Origin: JBBROS01 sp963752225 | GTDB taxonomy: Bacteria > Pseudomonadota > Alphaproteobacteria > Acetobacterales > Acetobacteraceae | Direction of reading: 5' to 3' | Length of the DNA stretch: 64,000 nucleotides | Assembly: GCA_963752225.1 (NCBI GenBank) | Contig: CAVVXS010000007.1 | Coordinates: 558,001-622,000, forward strand | Shown here: positions 34,582 through 42,632 of the stretch, one piece after another | Layout: every line of letters begins with the position of its first letter | How positions within the stretch are numbered: the first letter of the stretch is position 1 | Notes under the pieces: generated by a model | What the model saw: the letters and a program-made list of their open reading frames with translations, nothing else | Databases searched by the model: none | Told to the model about the DNA's origin: nothing | Position numbers and translations under genes: made by a program

Positions 34582-35334
34582 ATGCGGAATACCTTGTTGA
34601 TGTCGGCGGCCGTGCTGGCTTTGACGACCGGCGCCGCCCTGGCGCAAGCCGGTGGCAGCAGCACCACGCAATCCCCTCCGGCCGGCAATGCGGCCTCGCA
34701 GATGCCGCAGCCGTCGAACTCCGCCCCGGCTGGCGCCGGCGTGGCGACCCCGGGCCTCGGCGGCAGTGCGATCGGCGGCACGACGGAAGGTCCGCCGATG
34801 CGCTCCTACCGCTCGATGCGCGGCGCCCGGGCTGCACGGATGGGCCGCGCCAACCCGTCGATTCCGGCGCATACCGATCCGGGTGCGGTGGATGAGGGCG
34901 CGGCGCCGCCCACCACGGCTTACCGCGGCGGAGTCGGTTCACCGTTGTCGACCCGCGCCACCAACCTGACCCCGTCTTCCCGCCCGGAGGCATTGGGATC
35001 GCGCCTGCCCGACCCGAACGCGGCGGGCGGCACGCCGCGCGACCTGCTCGAGGCGGCGCAGCGGCTGCTGAGCCAGGGCCGGACCGGTGCGGCGCAGGAA
35101 GCGCTCGAGCGGGCGGAAACCCGGGTGCTGAGCCGCACGACCGATCCCAGCATGGCGTCGCAGCCCGACCAGGCGGCGATGGTGCAGAACATCGCCCAGG
35201 CGCGCCGGGCGTTGGGCGCGCGTGACCTGAACGGCGCCAAGCAGGCGATCGCGATGGCGATGGACGACCGGATCCCGCCGCGTAGACCGGCCACCAACGT
35301 CGCGCCGGCCGGCGGCACGACCGGAACCTACTAA
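34582..35334 (+). CDS. Secreted low-complexity hypothetical protein
   Basis: 250 aa with a signal peptide (MRNTLLMSAAVLALTTGAALA). The mature half is Gly/Ser/Pro/Thr-rich and disordered. The C-terminal part (about 150-225) has a charged helical segment, PRDLLEAAQRLLSQGRTGAAQEALERAETR and ALGARDLNGAKQAIAMAM, resembling a degenerate tetratricopeptide-like pair. No function recognised. The gene is followed by a strong terminator and may be a lineage-specific envelope protein, comparable with the small secreted genes at 29482 and 37376. Confidence 0.7.
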   Translation: MRNTLLMSAAVLALTTGAALAQAGGSSTTQSPPAGNAASQMPQPSNSAPAGAGVATPGLGGSAIGGTTEGPPMRSYRSMRGARAARMGRANPSIPAHTDPGAVDEGAAPPTTAYRGGVGSPLSTRATNLTPSSRPEALGSRLPDPNAAGGTPRDLLEAAQRLLSQGRTGAAQEALERAETRVLSRTTDPSMASQPDQAAMVQNIAQARRALGARDLNGAKQAIAMAMDDRIPPRRPATNVAPAGGTTGTY

Positions 35335-35360
35335 CCCGATCCCGCACGTTCCGGCCTTCC

Positions 35361-35414
35361 AGCCCGCCGCACTTCGGTCGTCCAGACCGGAGCGCAGGCG
35401 GGCTTCCTGTTTTT
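35361..35414 (+). terminator. Rho-independent terminator
   Basis: AGCCCGCC (35361-35368) pairs with GGCGGGCT (35397-35404), with an internal GGTC/GACC hairpin, followed by a T run (35410-35414). It separates the secreted-protein gene from bipA. Confidence 0.75.
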
Positions 35415-35480
35415 AACGCTCGAAAGCGGCGGCCCGGCGGACTATGTGTGCGCCGCAACAAGTCGTTTCCAAGGACCTCT

Positions 35481-37310
35481 ATGGACATCCGCAACATCGC
35501 CATCATCGCCCATGTCGACCATGGCAAGACCACGCTGGTCGACCAGCTGCTGCGGCAATCCGGGGCGTTCCGCGAACACCAGCAGGTGGCGGAACGGGCG
35601 ATGGACAAGAATGACCTGGAAAAGGAGCGTGGCATCACGATCCTGGCCAAGTGCACCAGCGTGATGTGGCGGGACACCCGCATCAACATCGTCGATACGC
35701 CCGGTCACGCCGATTTCGGCGGCGAGGTGGAGCGCATCCTCGGCATGGTGGATGGCTGCGTGGTGCTGGTCGACGCGGCCGAGGGCGTGTTGCCGCAAAC
35801 CAAGTTCGTGGTCGGCAAGGCGCTGCAGCGCGGCATCAAGCCCATCGTGGTGGTCAACAAAATCGACCGGCAGGACGCGCGCGCCGATGAGGTGCATGAG
35901 GAGGTGTTCGACCTGTTCGCCGCCCTCGGCGCCACCGACGAGCAGCTCGACTTCCCGATGCTCTATGCGTCGGGCCGCCAGGGCTGGGCCGACCTCGAGC
36001 TGGAGGGCGCGCGGAAAGACCTGACGCCGATGTTCGACCTCATCATGCGTCACGTGCCGCCGACCACGCTGGACAAGGAGGCGCCGTTCGCGATGGTCGC
36101 CTCCATCCTCGACTACGACAACTTCCTCGGCCGCGTGCTGACCGGGCGCGTGGAGCAGGGGCGAGCCCGGCTCAACATGCCGGTCAAGGTCCTGCGCTCC
36201 GACGGCAGCGTGGTCGAGACAGGACGGCTGACGAAGCTGATGGGCTATCGCGGGCTCGACCGGGTGCAGGTGGACGAGTGCGAGGCGGGCGACATCGTGG
36301 CGGTCGCCGGGCTCACGGACGCGACGGTCCCGGACACGGTCGGCGCGCCCGAGCTGGCGGCGCCGCTGCATGCGATCCCGGTCGATCCGCCGACGCTCGC
36401 GATGACGTTCCGGGTCAATGACGGCCCGCTCGGCGGCAAGGAAGGCAAGAAGGTGACGTCGCGGCAGATCCGTGATCGCCTGATGCGCGAGGCCGAAGGC
36501 AACGTCGCCATCAAGATCACCGAGAGCAGCGAAACCGACGCGTTCGAGGTGGCCGGTCGCGGTGAGCTGCAGCTCGGCGTGCTGATCGAACAGATGCGCC
36601 GCGAGGGGTTCGAGCTGACGATCGGCCGTCCGCGCGTGTTGACCCGCAAGAACGAGGAAACGGGCGAGCGCGAGGAGCCGTTCGAGGAGGTGCTGGTCGA
36701 CGTGGACGAGCCCTACTCCGGCGTCGTCGTGGAGAAGCTCAGCCGGCGCAAGGCGCAGATGCAGGACATGCGCCCGTCCGGCGGCGGCAAGGTGCGGCTG
36801 ACATTCCTGATGCCGAGCCGCGGGTTGATCGGCTACCACGGCGAGTTCCTGACCGACACGCGCGGCTCGGGCATCATGAACCGGCTGTTCGCCGGCTATC
36901 AGCCCTGGGCCGGGCCGATGGAAGGGCGCCGCAACGGCAGCCTGATCAGCACGGAGTCGGGGCAGGCGATCCACTACGCGCTGTTCTATATCCAAGAGCG
37001 CGGCACGCTGTTCGTCGATCCCGGCGACAAGGTCTACACCGGCCTGATCCTGGGCGAGAACAGCCGCGGCGCCGACCTCGAGGTCAACCCGATCAAGGAA
37101 AAGAAGCTCACCAACATTCGGGCCGCCGGCAAGGACGACGCGATGTTGCTGATCCCGCCGCGGCGAATGAGCCTCGAGCAGGCGATTGCCTATATCGAGG
37201 ACGACGAGCTCGTAGAGGTGACGCCGAGCGCGGTGCGGCTGCGCAAGCGTTACCTCGATCCGAACGAACGCAAGCGGGCCGAGCGCAAGGCCGACAGCGA
37301 AGCGGCCTGA
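35481..37310 (+). CDS. typA: Ribosome-associated translational GTPase BipA/TypA
   Basis: 609 aa, full length. G1 is IIAHVDHGKTTLVD at residues 8-21, G3 is DTPGHADF and G4 is NKIDRQDAR; domains III and V (EF-G-like) and the BipA-specific C-terminus (RRMSLEQAIAYIEDDELVEVTP) are all present. It binds the 70S ribosome under stress and in cold and helps 50S assembly. The ATG reads MDIRNIAIIAHVDHGK, the usual start. Confidence 0.97.
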   Translation: MDIRNIAIIAHVDHGKTTLVDQLLRQSGAFREHQQVAERAMDKNDLEKERGITILAKCTSVMWRDTRINIVDTPGHADFGGEVERILGMVDGCVVLVDAAEGVLPQTKFVVGKALQRGIKPIVVVNKIDRQDARADEVHEEVFDLFAALGATDEQLDFPMLYASGRQGWADLELEGARKDLTPMFDLIMRHVPPTTLDKEAPFAMVASILDYDNFLGRVLTGRVEQGRARLNMPVKVLRSDGSVVETGRLTKLMGYRGLDRVQVDECEAGDIVAVAGLTDATVPDTVGAPELAAPLHAIPVDPPTLAMTFRVNDGPLGGKEGKKVTSRQIRDRLMREAEGNVAIKITESSETDAFEVAGRGELQLGVLIEQMRREGFELTIGRPRVLTRKNEETGEREEPFEEVLVDVDEPYSGVVVEKLSRRKAQMQDMRPSGGGKVRLTFLMPSRGLIGYHGEFLTDTRGSGIMNRLFAGYQPWAGPMEGRRNGSLISTESGQAIHYALFYIQERGTLFVDPGDKVYTGLILGENSRGADLEVNPIKEKKLTNIRAAGKDDAMLLIPPRRMSLEQAIAYIEDDELVEVTPSAVRLRKRYLDPNERKRAERKADSEAA

Positions 37311-37312
37311 TC

Positions 37313-37331
37313 CGGCCGGGAACCCCGGCCG
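37313..37331 (+). terminator. Possible hairpin after typA
   Basis: 8-bp stem (CGGCCGGG, AAC loop, CCCGGCCG) three bases after the typA stop. There is no T run, so it is either a weak terminator or an mRNA end-stabilising structure. Confidence 0.4.
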
Positions 37332-37375
37332 CACCGGGGACGTTGCCGAAGACTATCACCTGGGAGAGTTTGCCT

Positions 37376-37699
37376 ATGACGTCCATTAATCGCCGCTTGT
37401 CCGCGGCCGCCTGTGCGCTCGTGATCGGCCTCTCATTCGCCGCCGAACCCGCCTTTGCCCAGGCGACCAACGGTCCGTCGGCCGGGGTCGGCAGCACGAC
37501 GGCGCCGAGCAACTCCGAAGGCACCCCGGCCGGTGGCACCGGCACGGTCGCCAACACCCGCGTTGCACCGTCGGGGCAGACGGCATCCACGCACCGGTCC
37601 CGCCGCCGGGCACGCCGGGCGCGCCACCCGGCTGCCGCTCCCACGACGGGGACGCAGTCCGATAGCGGTCTGAACGGCTCGGCGGTGCCCGCCCGCTAA
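37376..37699 (+). CDS. Small secreted disordered protein
   Basis: 107 aa with a signal peptide (MTSINRRLSAAACALVIGLS...AFA, about 28 residues). The mature part is a Gly/Ser/Thr/Pro-rich tract followed by a short basic patch (HRSRRRARRARH). No family recognised. GGGAG lies about 9 nt upstream of the ATG. It may be an envelope-stress or polyelectrolyte-like protein; its composition resembles that of the proteins at 29482 and 34582. Confidence 0.65.
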   Translation: MTSINRRLSAAACALVIGLSFAAEPAFAQATNGPSAGVGSTTAPSNSEGTPAGGTGTVANTRVAPSGQTASTHRSRRRARRARHPAAAPTTGTQSDSGLNGSAVPAR

Positions 37700-37744
37700 C
37701 AGGCGCCGGTTGCGGGGCAGGGCGGGACGGCATAGCCACGGGGC

Positions 37745-39016
37745 ATGCCGTCTTCCCTGCTCGCGAATCGACAGCTTTGGGTCATGGCCGTCCTGGCGTT
37801 CAACGCCGGGCTGCCGCTCGCGCTGACCGCGCTGCCGCTGCGCCAATGGCTGACCGAGGGCGGCACGTCGCTGCAGGCGCTCGGCTTCACCGCCAGCATC
37901 GGCCTGCCCTACACGCTGAAATTCCTGTGGTCGCCGTTGCTCGACCACATTCGGCCGCCGTGGCTCGGGCGGCGGCGTGGCTGGCTGCTGCTGATTCAGG
38001 CCGCGCTTACGGGGGTTTGCCTTCTATACGCCTGGAGTGACCCGGTGCAGTCGCCGGTCCGGCTCGTGGCCGCGGCAGCGGTGATGGCGTTCCTGTCCGC
38101 GAGCCAGGATATCGTGCTCGACGCCTGGCGAATCGAGACGTTTCCCTCCGACCGCATGCGGGCGGTCTCGCTGGCAACCTACATCTGGGGCTATCGCCTG
38201 GCCTTGCTGGTGGGCGGACCGGGCGTGCTGCGTTTGGCAAGCTTGCTCGACTGGCATCGCGCGCTGGCCGTCATGTCCGGCCTGCTGGCGGTGGCGATGC
38301 TTGCGACCCTGGCCGCGGCCGAGCCAGTGCGCGACAGGACGAGCGCGGCGGCGACCGGTTTGAAGCAGCGGCTGAGCCTAATGGTGGTCGATCCGTTGCG
38401 TGACTTTCTCCGGCGGCCGCGGGCGCTGCCGATCCTGGCCTTCGTCATGCTGTTCAAGCTGGGCGAGGCGCTCGCGCATACCATGGCGGTGCCGTTCTAC
38501 AACGCGATGGGCTTCGACCGGAACGCGATTGCCGACGCGACCGGTATCCCGGGCCTGGCTGCCAGCTTGTTGGGGGCCGCTGCCGGGGCGTGGCTGATCG
38601 GCCGCATCGGCAATGGCCGGGCACTGATCGCCACCGGCTTCGTGCAGATGGCGTCGATGAGCCTTTATTTTGCGCTGGCCGTCAGCCAGGGCGATTGGCG
38701 GATCCTGGTGCTCAAGATCGCGCTGGAGAACGTGGCCGAGGGCATGGCCGACGCGGCCTTCCTCACCTACCTGGCGTCGTTGTGCTCGGTTGCCTTCACC
38801 GCGACCCAGTATGCCCTGCTGTCGTCGCTATCGGCACTCGGGCTGCGCACGCTCGGCGGTTTCTCGGGGGTGCTTGCGGCGGCGATGGGCTGGGTCGAGT
38901 TCTATGCCGTGACGATCTTCGCGGCTCTTCCGGCCATGCTGATCATGCTTTGGCTGGTGCGCCATCTGCCTTCGGCGCGCGAGCCCGCGGCAGCACCGCG
39001 GGAAGCCACACCGTGA
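37745..39016 (+). CDS. MFS muropeptide transporter, AmpG-like
   Basis: 423 aa, about 12 membrane helices. AmpG-type marks are LPYTLKFLWSPLLDH in helix 2, FLSASQDIVLDAWRIE and the late NVAEGMADAAFLTYLASLC helix. AmpG imports anhydromuropeptides from the periplasm for wall recycling. No beta-lactamase or ampR gene is nearby. Its 3' end overlaps the convergent histidine kinase by 74 nt. Confidence 0.86.
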   Translation: MPSSLLANRQLWVMAVLAFNAGLPLALTALPLRQWLTEGGTSLQALGFTASIGLPYTLKFLWSPLLDHIRPPWLGRRRGWLLLIQAALTGVCLLYAWSDPVQSPVRLVAAAAVMAFLSASQDIVLDAWRIETFPSDRMRAVSLATYIWGYRLALLVGGPGVLRLASLLDWHRALAVMSGLLAVAMLATLAAAEPVRDRTSAAATGLKQRLSLMVVDPLRDFLRRPRALPILAFVMLFKLGEALAHTMAVPFYNAMGFDRNAIADATGIPGLAASLLGAAAGAWLIGRIGNGRALIATGFVQMASMSLYFALAVSQGDWRILVLKIALENVAEGMADAAFLTYLASLCSVAFTATQYALLSSLSALGLRTLGGFSGVLAAAMGWVEFYAVTIFAALPAMLIMLWLVRHLPSAREPAAAPREATP

Positions 39017-40334
39017 CGGTGGTGCCGACGCGTTCGGTGCTGTCGATGGCGAGCTGGCCGCGATGCCGGTTGACGATGTGCTTGACGATGGCGAGGCCCA
39101 GCCCGGTGCCGCCGACCGCCCGGGAACCCTGCTTGTCGGCGCGGTAGAACCGCTCGGTCAGGCGCGGGATGTGAGCGCGGGCGATGCCCTGCCCGTTATC
39201 GGCCACCGTGATGACGACGCCGGGCCGTGCCGGCCAGGGCGGACCGGGGGCCGCGTCCTGTGCCGCCAGCAGCAGCGTCCCGTCCTCACGGCCATATTTT
39301 ACCGCATTGTCCAGCAGGTTCTGCAGCACCTGCTCGAGCTGGTCCTCGTCGCCCAGGACCGGCGGCAAGCCGGACGGGCACTCCACCCGCAAGCGTTGGC
39401 GGCGGCCGCGGATTTGCGGCTCGAACGCCGCCGCGAGGCGCCGGATCAGCGGCTGCAGCTCGACGTGCTCGGCCGGCGCCTGGTGCTCGGTCAGCTCGAT
39501 GCGGGACAGGCTGAGCAGGTCGTCGATCAGCCGGTTCATGCGCTGCGCCTGTGCGGCCATGATGCCCAGGAACCGCGCCTGTGCCGGCGGGTCGTCGGCC
39601 GCCGGACCGCGCAAGGTGTCGATGAAGCCGATCAGGCTGGCGAGCGGCGTGCGCAGCTCGTGGCTGGCATTGGCGACGAAGTCGGCGCGCATGCGCTCGA
39701 CCGCACGCTCGCGGGTGCGGTCCGACAGCACGGCCACGAGCCGGCCGCCATCGGCCAGCGGCGCGAGCAGCGGGATGACGGTGGCGGACACCTCGCGCGA
39801 CACCGGGACCGGTAAGCTCAGTTCCGCCGATTGCTGCCGGCCCTCGGCCAGCGCCCGGTCGATGGCCGCACGCAGGTCGGGATGGCGCAGCACGGCGCTG
39901 ATCGCCGGGCCAAACGCCGCCTCGGCCGCGTCGTTGGTCCGGCATACCGCGCGCCCCCGGCCGAGCACGACCAGCGGATCGGGCAGCAGGCGGACCAGCG
40001 CTTGCTCGGCCTGCACCACCGCGGCGGCGTCGGCGAGCTCCGCAGCGGTGGCGCGCGACAGGCGATCGGCTTCACGGGCGATGTGGGAAGTGGCCGAGAA
40101 CAGCGGCGCCTTGGGTGCGGCCATGCTCGGGTCGCCGCGGAAGGCCCGGAGCACGCGATCCAGGTCCTGCACCCACAGCAACGCCAGCAGTACCGCGTAG
40201 GCGGCCACGGCGCCAATGCCGGCGGCGGCCGGTTTCCAGCCCATCGCCCCGCCCATCGCCAGCACCAGCAGAACGCCGGTTGGACCGACGGCCAGCACCG
40301 CAGCGAGGCGAAGCGGGTATTGCAGGGCGCGCAC
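38943..40334 (-). CDS. PhoR-like sensor histidine kinase
   Basis: 463 aa. Two N-terminal membrane helices (residues about 10-55), a PAS-like region (about 110-210), a HisKA domain with phosphorylated H225 (NASHELRTPLASLIGF), then HATPase with N box (NLLDNAVKYG), G1 (DNGQGIA) and G2 (GGTGLGLAIVK). The order and HisKA sequence match PhoR, but no phoB, pst or other response regulator is next to it, so the partner lies elsewhere. It is downstream of and close to the lppC gene (22-nt gap). Confidence 0.88.
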   Translation of the reverse strand: MRALQYPLRLAAVLAVGPTGVLLVLAMGGAMGWKPAAAGIGAVAAYAVLLALLWVQDLDRVLRAFRGDPSMAAPKAPLFSATSHIAREADRLSRATAAELADAAAVVQAEQALVRLLPDPLVVLGRGRAVCRTNDAAEAAFGPAISAVLRHPDLRAAIDRALAEGRQQSAELSLPVPVSREVSATVIPLLAPLADGGRLVAVLSDRTRERAVERMRADFVANASHELRTPLASLIGFIDTLRGPAADDPPAQARFLGIMAAQAQRMNRLIDDLLSLSRIELTEHQAPAEHVELQPLIRRLAAAFEPQIRGRRQRLRVECPSGLPPVLGDEDQLEQVLQNLLDNAVKYGREDGTLLLAAQDAAPGPPWPARPGVVITVADNGQGIARAHIPRLTERFYRADKQGSRAVGGTGLGLAIVKHIVNRHRGQLAIDSTERVGTTVTVWLPAVLPRARAPKADGAPAKA

Positions 40335-40356
40335 GGCGCCGCGGCCGGCCGGCCGG

Positions 40357-41682
40357 CTAAACGCCCGGGGCTGCTAGCGATTGCGGGGCCGGCTGCACGA
40401 TATGGCTGCCGCCCCGGTCCACCTGGAAGATAGCCAAGCCACGGCGCACCTGGCCGTTCGGCTGCAGCGCAACCAGGCCGTCGGCGCCGGCAAAGCCGTC
40501 CGGGCGAGACAGCGCGTTCACCGCGAACCCCTGCGGCGTGGCGACCGACCGGGCCATCCCGGCAGCGTCATAGGCGATGGAGGCGAAGTCGCGGGGTGGA
40601 GCGTTGTATTTGGCAGCATATTGCTGCTCGAACCCGGTGCGCGCCGCCGGGTCGGGGGCGGCGAACCAGGCGCCGGCAAGACCTGGCAGTTGCGATGCCT
40701 CGCGCAGCCAGGTGGCCGGGCCCAGAATACGGACCTGATCCGGCGGCAGATCGTAGAAGGCGAGCAGCGGCACGACCTGACCGAGCAGCCCACCCGACGC
40801 ACCAAGCAGCAACGCGTCCATCGGCGGCGGCGGCGGCGCTTGCCGGCCGATCTCGGCAGCCTGGCGGCGTCCGTCGGCGTCGTTGCTGGCCCGTGCCGCC
40901 CGTTGCTGCGCCTCGATGGCGCCGCGCCGGCTGCCGTAATCCGACACCGTTTTCAGGGCGTCGTTGAAGCCGGTGAAGCTGTATGGCGCGCGGACGATGC
41001 GCGGTTCGCTCAAGCTCGCCTCGGTGGCCGCGGCGCGCAACCCGGCGGCCAGGGCGTCGCCGAAGCTGTTCTGCGGCAGCACGGCGGCCAGGCGGCCCTT
41101 GTTCTCGGCGCCGACCGCCAGCACCAGCCGGCGCACTTGCTGCGCCGGGGTGATGCCGAGCGTCCACACGCCCGGTTGGGACAGGCTCGCATCGGAGGTG
41201 AAGGCCAGCACCGGAACGCCGGCCGCCGTGGCGACCGGCGCCACAGCCGCGGTTTCGGCAGCGGTCAAAGGGCCGAGCAGCAGGCCCGCCCCGCCGGACA
41301 GGGCGGCGTGCGCGGCGTTGGCCGCGCCTTCGGGCGTGCCGGCCGTGTCGTACTGATCGAGCGGCAGCCCGTCGGGGCTGCCGGGCCGGCCGGGGCTGCC
41401 GAGCGAGAGTTGGGCCGCTTGCAGCAAGGCCCGCCCCACTTCGGCATTCGGGCCGGTCAGCGGCAGCAGGATGCCAATCCGACGGCCCGGCCCGGCCGTG
41501 TCCGGCGCCGACGCCGCGCCCGGGACGGATGCGCCATAGCCTCGGGACTGTGGCGGGGCTACGCAAGCCGACAGCGCCAGCGCCGCACACAAGGCGGTGC
41601 TGGCGGCGAGTGCGCGCCGGGGCAGGGGTCCCGTGCGGAGGAGACCTGATGACCGGACCAGCCGAGCCACGAGACGAAACAT
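40357..41682 (-). CDS. LppC/LpoA-like lipoprotein (periplasmic-binding fold, PBP activator family)
   Basis: 441 aa. The lipobox ALSAC places the lipidated cysteine at C40. The mature region is a type-I periplasmic-binding-protein fold (IGILLPLTGPNAEVGRALLQ, GAGLLLGPLTAAETAAVAPV, PVLAFTSDASLSQPG), as in the LppC domain of LpoA, the outer-membrane activator of penicillin-binding protein 1A. The ATG has GGGAGGT 5 nt upstream. Its first 34 nt overlap the start of divergent rsmI. Confidence 0.85.
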   Translation of the reverse strand: MFRLVARLVRSSGLLRTGPLPRRALAASTALCAALALSACVAPPQSRGYGASVPGAASAPDTAGPGRRIGILLPLTGPNAEVGRALLQAAQLSLGSPGRPGSPDGLPLDQYDTAGTPEGAANAAHAALSGGAGLLLGPLTAAETAAVAPVATAAGVPVLAFTSDASLSQPGVWTLGITPAQQVRRLVLAVGAENKGRLAAVLPQNSFGDALAAGLRAAATEASLSEPRIVRAPYSFTGFNDALKTVSDYGSRRGAIEAQQRAARASNDADGRRQAAEIGRQAPPPPPMDALLLGASGGLLGQVVPLLAFYDLPPDQVRILGPATWLREASQLPGLAGAWFAAPDPAARTGFEQQYAAKYNAPPRDFASIAYDAAGMARSVATPQGFAVNALSRPDGFAGADGLVALQPNGQVRRGLAIFQVDRGGSHIVQPAPQSLAAPGV

Positions 41683-42581
41683 CGACACCTCCCGAGGTGG
41701 CCATCGATCAAGAGGTCGAGCCCACGTCATCCGCGTCTATACCAAGCGGCCTCGTGCTGGTAGCCACCCCGATTGGCCATCTCGGAGACATTTCAGCGCG
41801 GGCGCTGGATGTGCTGCGTGGCGCCGATCTGATCTTGTGCGAAGACACCCGCACCACCGCGCGGCTGTTGAGCGAATACGGAATCGGAGTTCGGACCGAG
41901 CCGCTGCATGATCACAACGAGGCCGGGCGGACGCCGGCGCTGGTGGCACGGCTGCAGCGTGGGGCCAGGATGGCGCTGGTGTCGGACGCGGGCACGCCGC
42001 TGGTGTCCGATCCCGGCTATCGCCTGGTGCGGGCGGCGGTCGAGGCGGGCGTGCCGGTGTCGGCGGTGCCGGGTCCGAATGCTGCGGTGATGGCGCTGGT
42101 GCTGTCGGGCCTGCCGCCGCAACCGTTCCTGTTCGCAGGTTTCCCGCCGCCGCGCTCGGCCGCGCGCCTGGCCGGGTTTGCCCGCTTGCGTGCCGCCGAG
42201 CGCGCCGGGTTGTCGGCGACGCTGGTGTGGCACGAGGCGCCGCACCGCCTGGCCGAGGCGCTGGCCGACCTTCTATCCGTGTTCGGCGACCGGCCGGCGG
42301 CGGTCTGCCGCGAACTCACCAAACGGTTCGAGGAGGTGCGGCGCGGCCCGTTATCGGCGCTGGCGACCCATTACGCCACCCATGCGCCCCGGGGCGAAAT
42401 CACAGTCGTGCTTGGTTCTGCGCCGGAGGAAGCGGCCGACCCCGAGGACCTGGACGCGGCCCTGCGCCGCGCGTTGCAGGGAACCAGCGTGCGTGACGCC
42501 GCTGCCCTGGTGGCGACAGCGACGGGGCTGCCGCGCAAGACGGTTTACGCCCGCGCCCTCGAACTCGCCAACGAGCGCTGA
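41649..42581 (+). CDS. rsmI: 16S rRNA (cytidine(1402)-2'-O)-methyltransferase
   Basis: 310 aa. The family core is clear: LVLVATPIGHLGDISARALDVL, CEDTRTTARLL, DAGTPLVSDPGYRLV, VPGPNAAVMALVLSGLP and FAGFPPP. It uses S-adenosylmethionine to methylate C1402 in the decoding centre. The ATG at 41649 has an excellent GGAGGAG site 6 nt upstream and adds a 33-residue N-terminal extension. The usual alphaproteobacterial order (lppC divergent from rsmI) is seen. Convergent downstream gene begins 51 nt later. Confidence 0.95.
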   Translation: MTGPAEPRDETSTPPEVAIDQEVEPTSSASIPSGLVLVATPIGHLGDISARALDVLRGADLILCEDTRTTARLLSEYGIGVRTEPLHDHNEAGRTPALVARLQRGARMALVSDAGTPLVSDPGYRLVRAAVEAGVPVSAVPGPNAAVMALVLSGLPPQPFLFAGFPPPRSAARLAGFARLRAAERAGLSATLVWHEAPHRLAEALADLLSVFGDRPAAVCRELTKRFEEVRRGPLSALATHYATHAPRGEITVVLGSAPEEAADPEDLDAALRRALQGTSVRDAAALVATATGLPRKTVYARALELANER

Positions 42582-42632
42582 CCGAAGCCCTCGCCCCAAA
42601 GCCCTCGCCCTCGAGCGAGGCAGCCAGGGTGG

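Noticed and set aside
42582..42632. Terminator between rsmI and the convergent FMN oxidoreductase
   Set aside because: There are small inverted repeats (CCTCG/CGAGG, and GCTGACC/GGTCAGC at the two stops) but no convincing stem with a U run.
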